Shown here piece after piece: positions 1 to 11,061 of a stretch of DNA of 64,000 nucleotides (within the stretch, counting starts at the first letter, position 1; the number at the start of each line of letters is the position of its first letter). The stretch comes from Orientallactaga sibirica (Eukaryota > Chordata > Mammalia > Rodentia > Dipodidae). A program made the position numbers and the translations under genes. Where the stretch lies: the NCBI GenBank assembly GCA_036365145.1, contig JAEOAD010000012.1:44895001-44959000 (forward strand). Reading direction: 5' to 3'. Under the pieces are notes generated by a model. The model was given only the letters and a program-made list of their open reading frames with translations. It was not told the origin of the DNA and did not search any database.

Positions 1-853
1 CATCTGGCATTCCATATGCAGTGACAAAGAGTCCCTGACTCATGCAAACACACATGCACATAAACATTTTTTAAATGATATATTTTGAAAAGTTGGAAAT
101 TATGAATATATCACAACCATGAAAATATGACTGATACATCATTTTATAAATGTTTAATACATTTTGTTAATGAAATTGTAACATAAAGTCATGAAATTGT
201 GTTGTCAAAATTTTTCCATAGTTTATTTATTTTTGAAGTGTAGAATTTTATTATATCTATCATTGCTACAAAAAAACTATCAATGATCTTCATGTCTTTA
301 TCTTTTTCCTGTGCTTTTTCCATAAGTCTTTTTACTCTAAAATCCTTTCACTATTCCTTATAACTAAATAACAAATAAACTTCATCATATTTATGGTAAA
401 GATTGTTAAATAAAGTGAATATTTTCCATACCTTTCTCTTGTGACTTGACAAAGGTAAGAGTACATTTAAAACTGCACAACTGGAAATTCAATAGTAAAT
501 TTGGTAGATCTTTTCTAAGAAAAAACTAAATTACTGTTTTTATTCCTCATGTGATTTTGAAATTGATGGTAATGTGTCTATGGGGAGAATGAAAACATGT
601 GTCCCAAATCAACTAAAAGAAATTATGATTTTTAACTATTGTGATTTGGGATATACTATTATCTTTTTGATTTATGATAATTACCCTTATGAAAGCAGCC
701 TTTACAAATAATCACTTAATAAGTTAGGTTTTTGAAAAAATATAGTAAATAATATGCATGTATATTTTATAGCATAACTAAGACAGACTCTCATAATGAA
801 TTGTTTATGTAGATTGTTATGAATATTTCACTTTATAATTCCCTTCCTCATAG
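1..853 (+). other. GLIPR1L1 intron 2 (3' part), no feature
   Basis: AT-rich non-coding sequence ending in the acceptor 'ttcctcatag' at 853. I recognise no gene or clear repeat in it. Confidence 0.6.
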
Positions 854-3262
854 GTAGTTTGGGCTGAGTCACATTCAATTGGCTGTGCAGTTACAAACTG
901 CCCTAACCTCGGACAACCTTCAGCTGCACTATTTGTATGTAACTATGGACCAGCGTAAGTTATTTTGCTGTTGAAAATATTTCAAGTGCTGGAGAGATTA
1001 CTCAGTGGTTAACGCAAGTAATAATATGGTTCCTCGATAACAAAAATAAATAAATAAAAATTTTATAAGATGAAATCACAAATATCAATGTATAGGATTG
1101 GCAAAGAGGTCAAACAAGCCAAAATTACTATGGAGAGAGAGAAATATGTGTGTCTTAGTCTTAGTTTTTCTTCTGCTACATTTCACCTAGAAGCAAATGC
1201 AAGAATGACAAATACATTTCTTTAAAGGTTGAGGCAGAATACGATCTGTGTAGTATCAAGGAAATTATATAGCTGCTGGCATTTATTGCTACATTTTCAA
1301 GATTATTCACTGAATTTGAAAAGATAAAAATAGGAGCCTCATGCTCAAGATTTTTATTTTTTTATTTTTAAAAATATTTTAATTTTATTTATTTATTTGA
1401 GAGAGAAAGATAGAGGCAGAGAGAAAGAGAATGGGCATGCCAGGGCCTCCCGCCATGGAAACCAAACTCCAGACACATGCACCAACTTCTGCATCTGGCT
1501 TACATGGGTCCTGAGGAATCAAACCGAGGTCCTTTGTCTTTTCAGGCAAATGCCTTAACCAGTAAGCCACCTCTCCAGCCCCATGCTCAAGTTTTGATGA
1601 AAATGATAACACCACAATATTTCCTTGAATGAATCAGGTTTGCAGATCCAAACACATTATGTATGTGTTATTTTTATTTATTTTATAGTAGATTTCTTAT
1701 GAGCTTTTCTAGAAATCTATTAATCCAGACCAATATATTCTACCACTGAAACAACAACCAAAGCAAGAAACTGGGCAAAGTGAATTAAATAATTTTTTTT
1801 TTTTGGTTTTGTGAGGTAAGGTCTTTTGGTTTTGTAAGGTAAGCCCAGACTGACCTGGAATTAACTATGTAGTCTCAGGATGGCCTTGAACTCACGGAGA
1901 TCTTTCTACCTCTGCCTCCCAAGTGCTGGGATTAAAGACTTGTGCCACCACACCTGGCAAGAATAATTTTTAATTTTCAAATCACTGTTGTAAGTTCAGT
2001 TCGTGCTGGAGTGAAACACATGGAAGGGAAAATACAAAAGAGAAAGTTGTTAAATTCCCGGAGCTGAATACATGAAGCTGAGATGCAAGGAAACCAGGGC
2101 CGCAAGAGTCTATAGAAAGAGAGAGCTACACACAGAAAGAACCCTGGAGCTATGTAAAGAGGATTCCTTAATACTCAGCAAATGTGATTGGCACATATTT
2201 GTGAAGAAATTATCTGAGGATAAGGAGTGAACCATGTGAAAAAAGATGGAGAAAGTAGATACTGCCATTCTTACAGGAAGAAGAACACGATTGCTTGAAA
2301 AATACACAATAATTCATAAAAACTAAAAGAACACAAATGTACCCAAATAGCATTCATGCATCCAGGGAAATACAAGCTTATGGATTTATTGACCAAAAAA
2401 ATTTAAAAAAAGCTTTAGTATATCTACAAATACATGACATCAAGCAGTCAACACTGCTAATGTCTGGCATCTAATGCAGTAAAAACAGGCATGCAAAGAA
2501 ACAGGACAGCTGGACTTTTGTGAAGAAAAGCAGTCAGCAAGCTGATACAGATCTAATACACACATTAGAATTTGTAGAGAAAAATGTTAAAATTATAACT
2601 GTTTGCATATTCCATAGTTTCAAAAGTTAATCAGAAATATGGAAGATATGACAGACAAATGCCCAAGTAGAAAAATGATAAGCTAATTGTAGGTAAGACA
2701 TTCCCCAAGAAGAGAATATTGAATTCAACCCCACAACAATAGAATTAGGCAAAACGGCAACCACAGGGGAAAAATAATCCAAAAAGGTTGAAGAGAACAT
2801 CAGTTGTCTGTAAGAAAACTTTAGTGTGGATTGATTTCCAGAAAAAGAAGTATTTAGAGATAAGCGCCAAAACTTTCCAAGCTTAATTAAAATTATAAAC
2901 TTAAAGATTGAAGAAACTTAGCAACCACAATTAAAGCATGAAGGAGACCACACCAAACACATCATAATCAAAACCTTCAAAGGCAGAAATCAAGGGGAAA
3001 AAAACCTTGAAAGTATCAAGATAACAAGACGTCTATGGAGGAATACAAGAATGACAGCTGATATCTCATTGGAAACCATACTACCTTTGTGTTGTTGTTG
3101 TTTTGGTTTTTTGAGATAGGGTCTCACTCTAGCCCAGGCTGACCTGGAATTCACTATGTAGTCTCAGGGTGGTCTCGAACTCATGGTGATCCTCCTACCT
3201 CTCCCGACTACTGGACTATTGTGGAATATTGGATTTAAAGGTGTGCACCACCACGCCTGGCT

Positions 3263-3302
<40 letters not shown>

Positions 3303-6300
3303 AGGTAGGGTCTTATACGTATCTAGGCCACACTAATGTGGAATGCACATTGTAGTCTTAGGGTGGCCTTGAATTCATGACAATCTTCCTACCTCTGCAT
3401 CTTGAGGGCTGGGATTAAAGATTACACCCAGTTTGAGAAAGCATAATATATTTTTAATTGAGAGAAAAAAACTATCTACTAAGAAAATATCCAAAACCAA
3501 AGAGAAAACATTTCAAAAAATAAAGGTGTAATAAAGTTTCAGACTTCTGGAGATTGTGATTATATATTGAACTCTCTCTCTCAAAGATAAGATTTGAACG
3601 AAGATGTTAACATTTTGTGTAGGTAATCAAGTATGAGAAGATGAAATTCATAATACAGCATAAAAACCAGAAGAGGAAATCTAGGCATACTATCTTGAGG
3701 TTCATCTGTATTGAGCTATGATAAGTAAAAAAGTATGTGTAAAAATGTTTTCATTGGCAATTTAAATTTTACTTATTCCATTTACAAAATAAATCATAAT
3801 CTATTTAACAAAAAACTGTGGCTATCATATGCTACCACATTGGTTCAAACCTAACATGTGTTCTATGATTATAGATATCCTATAAAAATTGGTTTTAATG
3901 TTTTTTTTTTTTCAAAGTAGGGTCTCACTCTAGTCCAGGCTGACCTGGAATTCACTATGTAGTCCCAGGCTGGCCTCAAACTCATGGCAATTCTCCTACC
4001 TCTGCTTCCCAAGTGCTGGGATTAAAGATATGTGCCACCACAACTGGACCTTTTTTATAATATTTTATTTTTATTTATTTATTTGAGAGGGAGAGAGAGA
4101 AATAGGCAGAGAGAGAGACAAAGAATGGGCATGCCAGAGCCTCCAGCCACTACAAAAGAACTCCAGGTGCATGTGCCCCCTTGTGCATCTGGCTTATGTG
4201 GATTCTGGGGAATTGAACATGGATCATTTGTCTTTGCTGGCAGGTGCCTTCATGGCTAAGCCATCTCTCCAGCCAGGCTTTAATGTTTTTTAACAAAGAA
4301 AATGATGCCTTATATTGGTCAACAATTCTTACTTTTTCCTTCTTAATGCTCATGACTTAGTGATTGACCAAAATAGCTTGCATAAGCGCATTAAAAATTT
4401 TAAATAGGGGGCTGGATAAATGGCTTAGCAGTTACATGCATCTGGAGTTCATTTGCAGTGGCTAGATGCCCTGGCATGACCATTCTCCTTGTATATCTTT
4501 CCTCTATCTCTCTCTGCTTGCAAAGAAATAAATAAAATTTAACAAAATACTCATTTAAAAAACTTCAAAATAGGGTTGGAGAGATTTCTCAGTGGTTAAA
4601 GGTGACTGCTTCAAAGCCTGACAGCATGAGTGAGCGATGCATCTGGAGTTCATTTAAAGTGGCAAAAGCCCTAGCACACCCATTCTTATATTTCCCCACA
4701 CACAAATAAAAATATTTAAAATAATTTTTAAAAACTTCAAAAGAGCAGTCATTTGGTTAATAAATGTCTCTCTCTTATTTTGCAGAGGAAATTATGCAAA
4801 CCGCCGCCCTTACACAAAAGGACAAAGTTGTTCACTGTGTGCAAAAGGGGAGACATGTGTGGAAAATCTCTGCGGTAAGCAACAAAGGAAAGATAACAAT
4901 TGGAATAACAATTGTATTTGGACAGTAATGCTTCTACAAATATATCATATTTTCATATGTGACCCCTTCTATTTATGATTTCTGAATATAATTTGATTTC
5001 TCCCATGTGATGATATAAATAATTTGTCATAAACTTTATATACATTTTAACTTAGATAATGCTTCTCCTCACTGATATGGTCCCTCTCAAGCAAGTAATG
5101 TAACTGTGATCCAGTTTGCTGTTGCACTTTAAAATAGCTACTGCCTGCTGTAATGTGTATGTGTATTCGTGTCCATTCATCATCTTTTACTAGGCATTAT
5201 TAGATTAGTGACTCATAAGTATACACTAATCAATGTCCATATTAATTGTGATTAAAAACTAACATGCTTCTCTTCCATCATGTTTTTTTAATTTTATTTA
5301 TTTGTATATGAATGTACATATGCATGTATGTGTGTGCATGCATGTGTGTGTACATGAGCATGTCAAGGCCTCTTGACTCTGCAAACAAATGACAGACAAT
5401 TGTTTTACTTTTCACTTGATTGAGTTCTATTTTTAAGAGACAGGACATATAGCATGATGCTTAAATATTTAGGCCATAAAGCTTAACTGACCTGGTGATT
5501 AAGAGAATTAAGAGTTGTGTGGCTACAAAATAAAAGTTTTCAATATATTATAGCTATTATTTTAATCAAGATCCTAGTCATTTTCTATTTGACTCATTAC
5601 AAGATTTTTATGAACACTTATCACTGTGAAGTAATAACATTTATTAATTTTTTTATTCCATTTTAAAATGAATGGTCTTTCTCCCTTTATTGTCTATAAT
5701 GAATGGGACTTTATTTATGAATACCATTATGTCCAAATTCTAAACTCATACTTAATGCAGGGTTGAAAATATATATGTATACCTGGATAAAAACAAGAAA
5801 ATTGAAAGAGTGAATTCTTTGGCTTTATTTATTTATTTTTATTGTTTATTTGAGAGAACGAAAGAGGCAGTGTGTGAGAGAAATAGAGAATGGGCATGTC
5901 AGAGCTTCCAGCTACTGCAAACAAACTCCAGATGTATGCACCACCTTGTGCATCTAGTTTACGTGGGTCCTGGGTAATCAAACCGAAGTCCTTTGGCTTT
6001 GCAGGAAAGTGCCTTAACTGCTAAGCCATCTCTCCAACCCTTAAAGAATGAAGTCTTTAAAAATACTGAACCCTATGAAAATGCTAAGCTAAGTAGAAAT
6101 TTTTTTGATGTGGGAAATACATGGAACAAAATTTAGAGCAAGTTATCACTGCAAAAATAAAGGTTTAATTTAAAATTGCATTTATTAGAGATATAAACTG
6201 GGCAAAATGCAGTACCAAAAGTAAACTATTATGCAGTCTAGTTTGTCAGTGCATCAGTGCTTTTAATAAACAGGAATTTAGAAATTTGTGTTGCACAATC

Positions 6301-7005
6301 CAAAGCTCAGGGTCCATTGTGAAAGAGGGGGCAGAAAAAAAATGTAAGAGCCAAAGAAAGAGTAGGATTCCTTACAAAGTGCTCCTCCAGACACAAAATG
6401 GCCTGGATATCCATGACCTCACAGTGCCTGACACTACCTACACAAGACCTTTATAACAGGAGGAAAAGATCATGATGTCAAAATGAAAAGAGAGACTGAT
6501 TGAGAGGGGGAGGGGATATGATGGAGAGTGAAGTTTCAAAGGGGAAAGTGGGGGGAGGGCAGTACCATGGGATATTGTCTACAATTAAGGAAGTTGTCAA
6601 AAAAAATGTAACTAATAAAAAAAGAAAGAAAAAGAAGAAATTTTTGTTGGCATGACTCAGTTGATGGGAAGAATACCAAAGATTTTTAAGGATGTTAGGG
6701 TTTAGATAGAAGCTTTTGTTTTCTAAAGTCAAAAAGTCAAACTAGTTTTTCTAAATGGTTACTTCATTTTAAAAGCCAGAAAACAAATGCTTTTAATTGT
6801 ATTTTTTTTTCTATTTTTAAGAGGTCCAAAAATTACATATAACTGTACTTATCAACATATTTCAATATTGACTCAACTATTCTTTTTGTAATTACATTGA
6901 GCTCTTAATTGTGTTTTATTGACAGGACTCTTTAGTGGGAAATCACATCAGCTGATAACATATCGTCTTCTCAGCTTATGTTTTATACTTCAGAGAATAT
7001 TTTAA
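1..7005 (+). CDS. GLIPR1L1: GLIPR1L1, 3' part of gene (exons 3-5)
   Basis: CAP-superfamily (CRISP/antigen 5/PR-1) secretory protein; the mammalian orthologue is a testis/sperm glycoprotein that is GPI-anchored and implicated in sperm-egg binding (family knowledge). Three exons are visible: 854-954, 4786-4874 and 6926-7005, with phases 0/2, 2/1 and 1/stop and consensus GT-AG sites at every visible junction. Joined, they encode the end of the CAP fold: VVWAESHSIGCAV, then FVCNYGPAGNY (CAP signature 2), then a Cys-rich stretch (CSLCAKGETCVENLC) and a short hydrophobic tail ending LLSLCFILQRIF-stop. That ending matches the hydrophobic end I recall for human GLIPR1L1 and fits a GPI-attachment signal. 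Exons 1-2 (signal peptide, most of the CAP domain) are outside the window. It is the first of three same-strand paralogues. No frame lesion is seen in the visible exons. Confidence 0.9.
854..954 (+). CDS. GLIPR1L1: GLIPR1L1 exon 3
   Basis: 101 nt, phase 0 in and 2 nt over at the end, between acceptor 'ttcctcatag' and donor 'gtaagt'. It encodes VVWAESHSIGCAVTNCPN and then a segment ending FVCNYGPA. The VVW start corresponds to the residues after the G-H-Y-T-Q CAP motif in paralogues, and CNYGP is CAP signature 2. Paired cysteines are present. The exon is too short for an ORF scan and was found by comparison with the homologous GLIPR1L2 exon at 28545. Confidence 0.9.
988..1062 (+). mobile_element. 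B2-like SINE, truncated
   Basis: Begins 'gtgctggagagattactcag' and ends in (AAATA)n; the middle of the element is missing. Confidence 0.6.
1370..1581 (-). mobile_element. B2-like SINE
   Basis: Minus-strand copy: (ATTT)n, a GAGA-rich segment, 'gggcatgccagggcctc', ending 'acctctccagcccc' (reverse of the tRNA-like head). A 76-codon antisense ORF over it is repeat-derived. Confidence 0.85.
1791..1959 (-). mobile_element. B1-like SINE
   Basis: Poly-T, then 'cagactgacctggaatt', then 'gtgctgggattaaag' and a 'caccacacctggc' end. The 'ggttttgtgaggtaag' piece near the A-tail is present twice. Confidence 0.8.
3092..3262 (-). mobile_element. B1-like SINE
   Basis: (GTT)n tail, 'gatagggtctcactctagcc', ending 'caccaccacgcctggc'. 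It is inserted in the old L1-like fragment. A 3' repeat of 'attggatttaaaggtgtg' replaces the usual 'gctgggattaaagg'. Confidence 0.85.
3264..3433 (-). mobile_element. B1-like SINE, second of a pair
   Basis: Long poly-T (about 34 nt) followed by a diverged B1 body ending 'gattacacccag'. It abuts the previous B1, so it is a tandem insertion into an A/T-rich SINE tail site. Confidence 0.75.
3900..4048 (-). mobile_element. B1-like SINE
   Basis: Poly-T, 'gggtctcactctagtccagg', ending 'gccaccacaactgg'. Confidence 0.85.
4050..4275 (-). mobile_element. B2-like SINE
   Basis: Directly abuts the preceding B1. (ATTT)n and GAGA tract, ending 'gccatctctccagcc'. ORFs on both strands here are SINE-derived. 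Confidence 0.85.
4407..4541 (+). mobile_element. B2-like SINE, internally deleted
   Basis: 'ggggctggataaatggcttagc' head jumps directly to 'gcatctggagttcatttgc', lacking the B-box half, and ends in AAATAAATAAA. Confidence 0.7.
4572..4713 (+). mobile_element. B2-like SINE, diverged
   Basis: 'gggttggagagatttctcag' head, internal deletion, ending 'cacacaaataaaaat'. It lies about 70 bp upstream of GLIPR1L1 exon 4. Confidence 0.65.
4786..4874 (+). CDS. GLIPR1L1: GLIPR1L1 exon 4
   Basis: 89 nt (1 + 87 + 1) between acceptor 'tattttgcag' and donor 'gtaagc'. It encodes the completing A/G then GNYANRRPYTKGQSCSLC and a second CxxxxxC pair ending in VENLC. This is the hinge-like Cys-rich extension after the CAP domain; the exon is three bases longer than its GLIPR1L2 counterpart at 33088. 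Confidence 0.92.
4875..5281 (+). other. GLIPR1L1 intron 4, unannotated stretch
   Basis: AT-rich intron sequence with no recognised gene or repeat. Confidence 0.5.
5282..5412 (-). mobile_element. SINE fragment (B2/B4-like) with TG-rich expansion
   Basis: A (TTTA)n start and 'gcatgtcaaggcctc' resemble a minus-strand B2 body; between them is a (TG/CATG)-rich tract. The remaining half is absent. Confidence 0.4.
5822..6041 (-). mobile_element. B2-like SINE
   Basis: (ATTT)n, 'gggcatgtcagagcttcc', ending 'gccatctctccaaccc'. Confidence 0.85.
6270..6635 (+). mobile_element. L1 3' end fragment
   Basis: G-rich 3'UTR-type sequence with 'gagagggggaggggatatga' and 'ggaaagtggggggagggc', ending 'aagttgtcaaaaaaaatg' followed by an A-rich tail. 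The same wording recurs, mostly reversed, at about 60.77 kb, supporting a shared 3' UTR of a local L1 family. It lies just upstream of GLIPR1L1 exon 5. Confidence 0.65.
6926..7005 (+). CDS. GLIPR1L1: GLIPR1L1 exon 5 (terminal coding exon)
   Basis: Acceptor 'gttttattgacag' is followed by 80 nt in phase 1. With the G left from exon 4 it encodes GLFSGKSHQLITYRLL, then SLCFILQRIF, then TAA. The last ten or so residues are hydrophobic and end RIF, as I recall for the human protein (LLLRIF). This is consistent with a cleaved GPI signal; the short polar part before it would contain the attachment (omega) site, with the Ser-Gly pair one candidate. The divergent middle makes this exon easy to miss. 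Confidence 0.8.
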
Positions 7006-7200
7006 TTATCACCTCTATATAGAAGATATTTTTGAACAGAGAAATGTTTTATGACTAACTGTAACTCATAATATGTTTAGTTCTCTTATTAAATTTTCTA
7101 CACTTTTGCCTGAAATATAAATTTAATGTCTCCTATAATTCACTATATATTTTGTGGTATAGAAAATAAGAAGCAGAATAAATTCAGGATTATTTTTGCA
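7006..7200 (+). other. GLIPR1L1: GLIPR1L1 3' UTR (probable)
   Basis: AT-rich sequence after the stop with an ATTAAA at 7088-7093 and an AATAAA at 7177-7182. Either could direct polyadenylation; the choice cannot be made from sequence alone. Confidence 0.45.
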
Positions 7201-7453
7201 TATGTGTGATATGCATGAGTATATGCATATTTGTATGGGTATGGGTATGCACGCATGTGTCTGTCTGTCTACATGTGCATGCGTGTATAGAAACCAAAGA
7301 TCAGTGTTATATGTCCTTAATCACTCTCCATATTATTGTTTGTGATAGGGTCTCTTCCTGAAACTAGAGCTCACTTATTTGACTAGACGAATTAGCCAAT
7401 TAGCCTCAGAGATTGCCTAGGAGTACAGGCATGCACCTGTAACAATGCCTGGC
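7195..7453 (-). mobile_element. B4-like composite SINE
   Basis: Reverse orientation: TG/CATG-rich stretch, 'agaaaccaaagatcagtg', 'gatagggtctcttcctgaa', then 'gagtacaggcatgcacctg' and 'aatgcctggc'. This order is that of an old B4/RSINE element. Confidence 0.55.
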
Positions 7454-7617
7454 ATGGCCCTGGTCTGGGTTCTCTGGTCTGAGGACTGTGTGCATGTGAG
7501 CCAGCAGTGTGCAGCAAGTAGGCCAGAGCCCTGTTTCCTGGCTCCTCTCAGCTCCATGATCTGGGTTCCCTGCGTGGACTGTGTGTGGGTGGTTGTGGCA
7601 GTGTGGAATAGGCCAGA

Positions 7618-8312
7618 TGTTGGGCATTGCTAGAAATGAGCTGGGACTGTAAGGAGGCTGGCCTGAACTGTTGGACATGGCTGGAGACCCTGGACTGTGG
7701 GGTTGCAACTGGCCCTATCATCAGGAGTCCCTGGTGATGGTGTCTGGCCTTCCCTATGTTGTAGGTTGTAATGTGCTGTCATCACCCAGAGTGGGCAGAA
7801 CTGGTGAGGCCCTCCCCCTGACCCCCAAAGGCTCTGACCATTCCGTAAGTCAGACTTTGTCCCCCCACAGTTCCTGACCTAGTGGCTAGCTGCCTAAGAG
7901 ACCCTTATGTGGCTGAAGTCATGTAGCCTTCTCACCAACTCTCTCACTCCCACAGCTTTGAAGTCACAGCCTTCTATTATCTTCTCTTCCACCCTTTCCC
8001 TTATCTTACCTTATCCTTCCCCCATAGCTTTGAAATTACTAGTTCTTCTGCCACCTAGATAACAGCTCATAAACTATGCATCCAATTGCCATATAGTCTG
8101 TATGTGCCATCTCAACCTTCCCCAAGTGTTTTAAACCCTCTCCCCTTTTGAATAAATGAGTGCTATTCATCAGACGGTCGCCCAGGTGTTCATTGCCTGT
8201 CTTCTTTGTCATTGCACTCACCCACTGCCCCAGGACCCTGCTGCTTCCGTCCCAACTCCTCCCTCCCTCTCCTGGGACATCGGTGGCCAAGGACCCCAGG
8301 AAAAGACCCACA
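7618..8312 (+). mobile_element. Solo LTR (ERV class II-like), 6-bp TSD
   Basis: Starts TGTTGGGC and ends CCCACA, 695 bp, flanked by the perfect 6-bp duplication GCCAGA at 7612-7617 and 8313-8318. An AATAAA-type signal lies near 8150 ('tttgaataaatgag'). The same LTR family recurs at 54231. No internal retroviral sequence adjoins it, so it is a solo LTR left by recombination, seated in the L1 5'UTR. Class II (ERVK-like) is inferred from the 6-bp duplication. The 146- and 109-codon ORFs around 8039-8600 are non-genic. Confidence 0.85.
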
Positions 8313-10250
8313 GCCAGACTTTTGCTTCCTGGCTCCTCCCTGTTCCCTAGCATGGGTTCCCTGAGCACACTATGTGTGGGCAGGCTGAGTAGGCCAGACC
8401 CTTGTTGCCTGACTCTTCTCAGCTCCTCCCAGTCCCTTGATCCTGGTAGGTCCCATTGTGCCTTGCTTGGGGAGGCCTGCTCCCCAAGTGAGCTATGGAA
8501 TCAGGATTTTTGCTCTGGTATCCTGACTGGCCACATTCCTGCTCATCTGAGTCAGAGGGTGCATGGGCCAAAGGACAAAAAATTGCTTCCTCCTCAATAA
8601 AATAAAGAGTCTTCCTAAAACAGGTAGACAACAATGCAAAAAAGCCAATGAAAATCAGAAAACTGAGATATCTCCACCAAAGTCCTACAATGGAAGCCTC
8701 CAATGAAATTTATAGAGAAATCAACAGAAATTCATTCCCAAAATGAAAACATAACAACCAATGAGACCCTGACCAAAAAAATTGCTGAACTGGAAACAAA
8801 CCATCAAAGAACCAACAATTGTATCAATGAAATTGAACAGAATCATCTCCTAAAGCATTCAGCTTTTGACAGTAGGCTTAACTAGATGGAAGAAAATGTT
8901 AGAACCCTCTAAAGAGATATGAATAAACTGAAGGTAAGTCAAGAAATGGAAGATCTCAACAACCAGTTGATTAAGATTAATGAAGTCTTGACAAATGGAA
9001 GAATGAATTCCTGGAAGCATAAAGAAAATCAGAACTCAAATTGAAATCCTACCTCAAAAAGGAGAGGGACATGATGCAAAATAACACAACAGAAAACAAA
9101 AACCAAATAGAAAATTTAAAAACCTCTTTAGAACCCCTCACATGTTACTGAGTTACTCACGTGGAAGACAGAACCTCTGACCTAGAAGACAAGACAGAAG
9201 AAATTGATCAGGAGGCCAAAAACTTTGCTAAGTTCAAAACATCAAGGGAACTGTGGAATACCTAAAATGACCAAACATCCAGATCATGGGTATACCAGAA
9301 GGAGAGGAAATCCAGGCAAGAGGCATAGAGAACATATTCAACAAAATTATTCAAGGAAATTTTCTGAATCTATCAAAAAAGAGGCCCATCAAGATACAAG
9401 AAGCCCATAGAACACCAAACAGACAGGACCAAAGAAGAAACTCTCCAAGACACATCATAGTTAAAACCATCAACAATGAAAACAAACAGAGAGTGTTAAA
9501 AGCAGCAAGAGAAAAGCACATCAGATTTCTCAGTGGAAACCCTTAAAGACAGAAAGGCCTGGAAAGGAACACTTCAAAGTCTAAAAAACTATGGCTTCCA
9601 ACACAAGGTACCCAGCAAAAGTATATCTTATAATATATATTAGAAGAAAAACTTTGCATGAAAAAAGTCAGCTCTATGATTATATAAACACAAAGCCAAA
9701 CCTACAGAGAATACTTGAGGAAATACTCCACACAGAACAGTCAATCAATCTCAAGAGCCAACAAGAAGATCACTGTAACCAAAATAGACCAGGATCAAAA
9801 TAGTATAAAACACAAGAAAGCACCAAACCCCATAAAACATCTCATGGCAGGGATTAATTCAAACCTCATAGTAATAACCTTAAATGTTAATGGTCTAAAC
9901 TCACCCATCAAAAGACACAGGTTATCAGGGTGGATCAAAAAAACTGGACCCTTCTATCTGCTGTCTTCAAGAAACCCACCTCACTCCTCGGGGTGAAAGG
10001 TAGGGAAATGATATTCCAAGCAAATGGAAATAAAAAAACAAGTGGGTATTGCTATATTAATATCTGATAAAATAGACTTCAAACCAAAAGTAATCAAAAA
10101 GGTCAAAGAAGGCCACTTCTTACTCATCAAGGAAATGATCCAACATGAGCACATCACAGTCATAAATATATATGTGCCACACACAGGTGCACCACAGTTT
10201 ACAAAACAAAATCTACTTGACAATAAAAAGAAGTAAATACCAACACCATC

Positions 10251-10640
10251 TGTAGCAGACAGCTTCAGGTTTGCTGAGATGAACTTCCAGACCAGGTACA
10301 GTTATGGAGGAAGGGATATTATTTATTGAAGCTTACAGATCCAGGGGAAGTTCCATAAAGGCAGGAGAAGCAGCCTGCTCTTCACAGGGCCGAGCAGAGA
10401 GAGCAAAAGCCAACCAGCCACCACAGCACACAGAGCAAAAACTACAGCCAAAAGGTCACACAGCACACTTCAGGAACTCCTGCTAGGCACATTTGCATAT
10501 CTTTACAATGGAATCTCAAACCATCACCACACCTTAAGACCAGCCCCCAGTGACATTGCCTCTAGCAAGGTGATTGCAGATGCAAACTATTACTAATAAA
10601 ACACTGAATATATTGGGGGACATATATTCAAACTACCACA
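10251..10640 (+). mobile_element. LTR element, 5-bp TSD, inside L1 ORF2
   Basis: Begins TGTAGCAGACAGC and ends CAAACTACCACA, 390 bp, flanked by CCATC at 10246-10250 and 10641-10645. The L1 sequence is continuous when it is removed. TG...CA ends and a 5-bp duplication fit an ERVL/MaLR-type LTR. The element at 14120-14480 is the same family in reverse orientation. Confidence 0.75.
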
Positions 10641-11015
10641 CCATCATAGTCAGAGACTTCAATACTCCACTATAATCAATAGACAGATCATCCAAGTAGA
10701 AAATCAACAGGGAAACAACAGAGCTCAACAACATCATAGATCAAGTAGACCTAACCGATATCTACAGAATTTTCCACCCCAACTCTACAGAATACACATT
10801 CTTCTCAGCAGCCCATGGAGCCTTCTCCAAAGCTGACCATATATTAAGCTACAAAATATGCCTACATAAAGTTAGGAAAATTGAAGTAACTCCTTGCATC
10901 ATGTCAGTTCATAATGCTTTAAAGCTAGAAATTAACAACAAGAGACACATCAAGAACTACACCAGCTCCTGGAGACTAAACAACACACTTTTAAACAATG
11001 AATGGGTCATGGAAG

Positions 11016-11020
<5 letters not shown>

Positions 11021-11046
<26 letters not shown>

Positions 11047-11061
11047 GAAAGAAAGAAAGAA
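11021..11061 (+). repeat. Poly-A / (GAAA)n tract in L1
   Basis: About 24 A followed by GAAA repeats within the ORF2 remnant; internal expansion of an A-rich stretch. Confidence 0.8.

Larger units (their letters stand above)
2040..3560 (+). mobile_element. Ancient L1/HAL1-like ORF1-region fragment
   Basis: Sense-strand sequence with the order found in old mammalian L1 ORF1 regions: 'aacacatcataatcaaaacc', 'aaggcagaaatcaagggg', then 'gacagctgatatctcattgg', and past two B1 insertions an 'aataaaggtgtaataaag' segment. All frames carry stops. Placement in the HAL1/L1M group is by memory of the consensus wording, so the family name is tentative. It lies inside GLIPR1L1 intron 3. Confidence 0.6.

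Noticed and set aside
4032..4259. Many 60-100 codon ORFs over B2-like and B1-like SINEs (this one is typical)
   Set aside because: Recurring peptide wording across copies shows they are SINE translations.
8160..8600. 146-codon ORF plus overlapping minus-strand ORFs
   Set aside because: It crosses the boundary between a solo LTR and the L1 5'UTR, so it cannot be a native gene.
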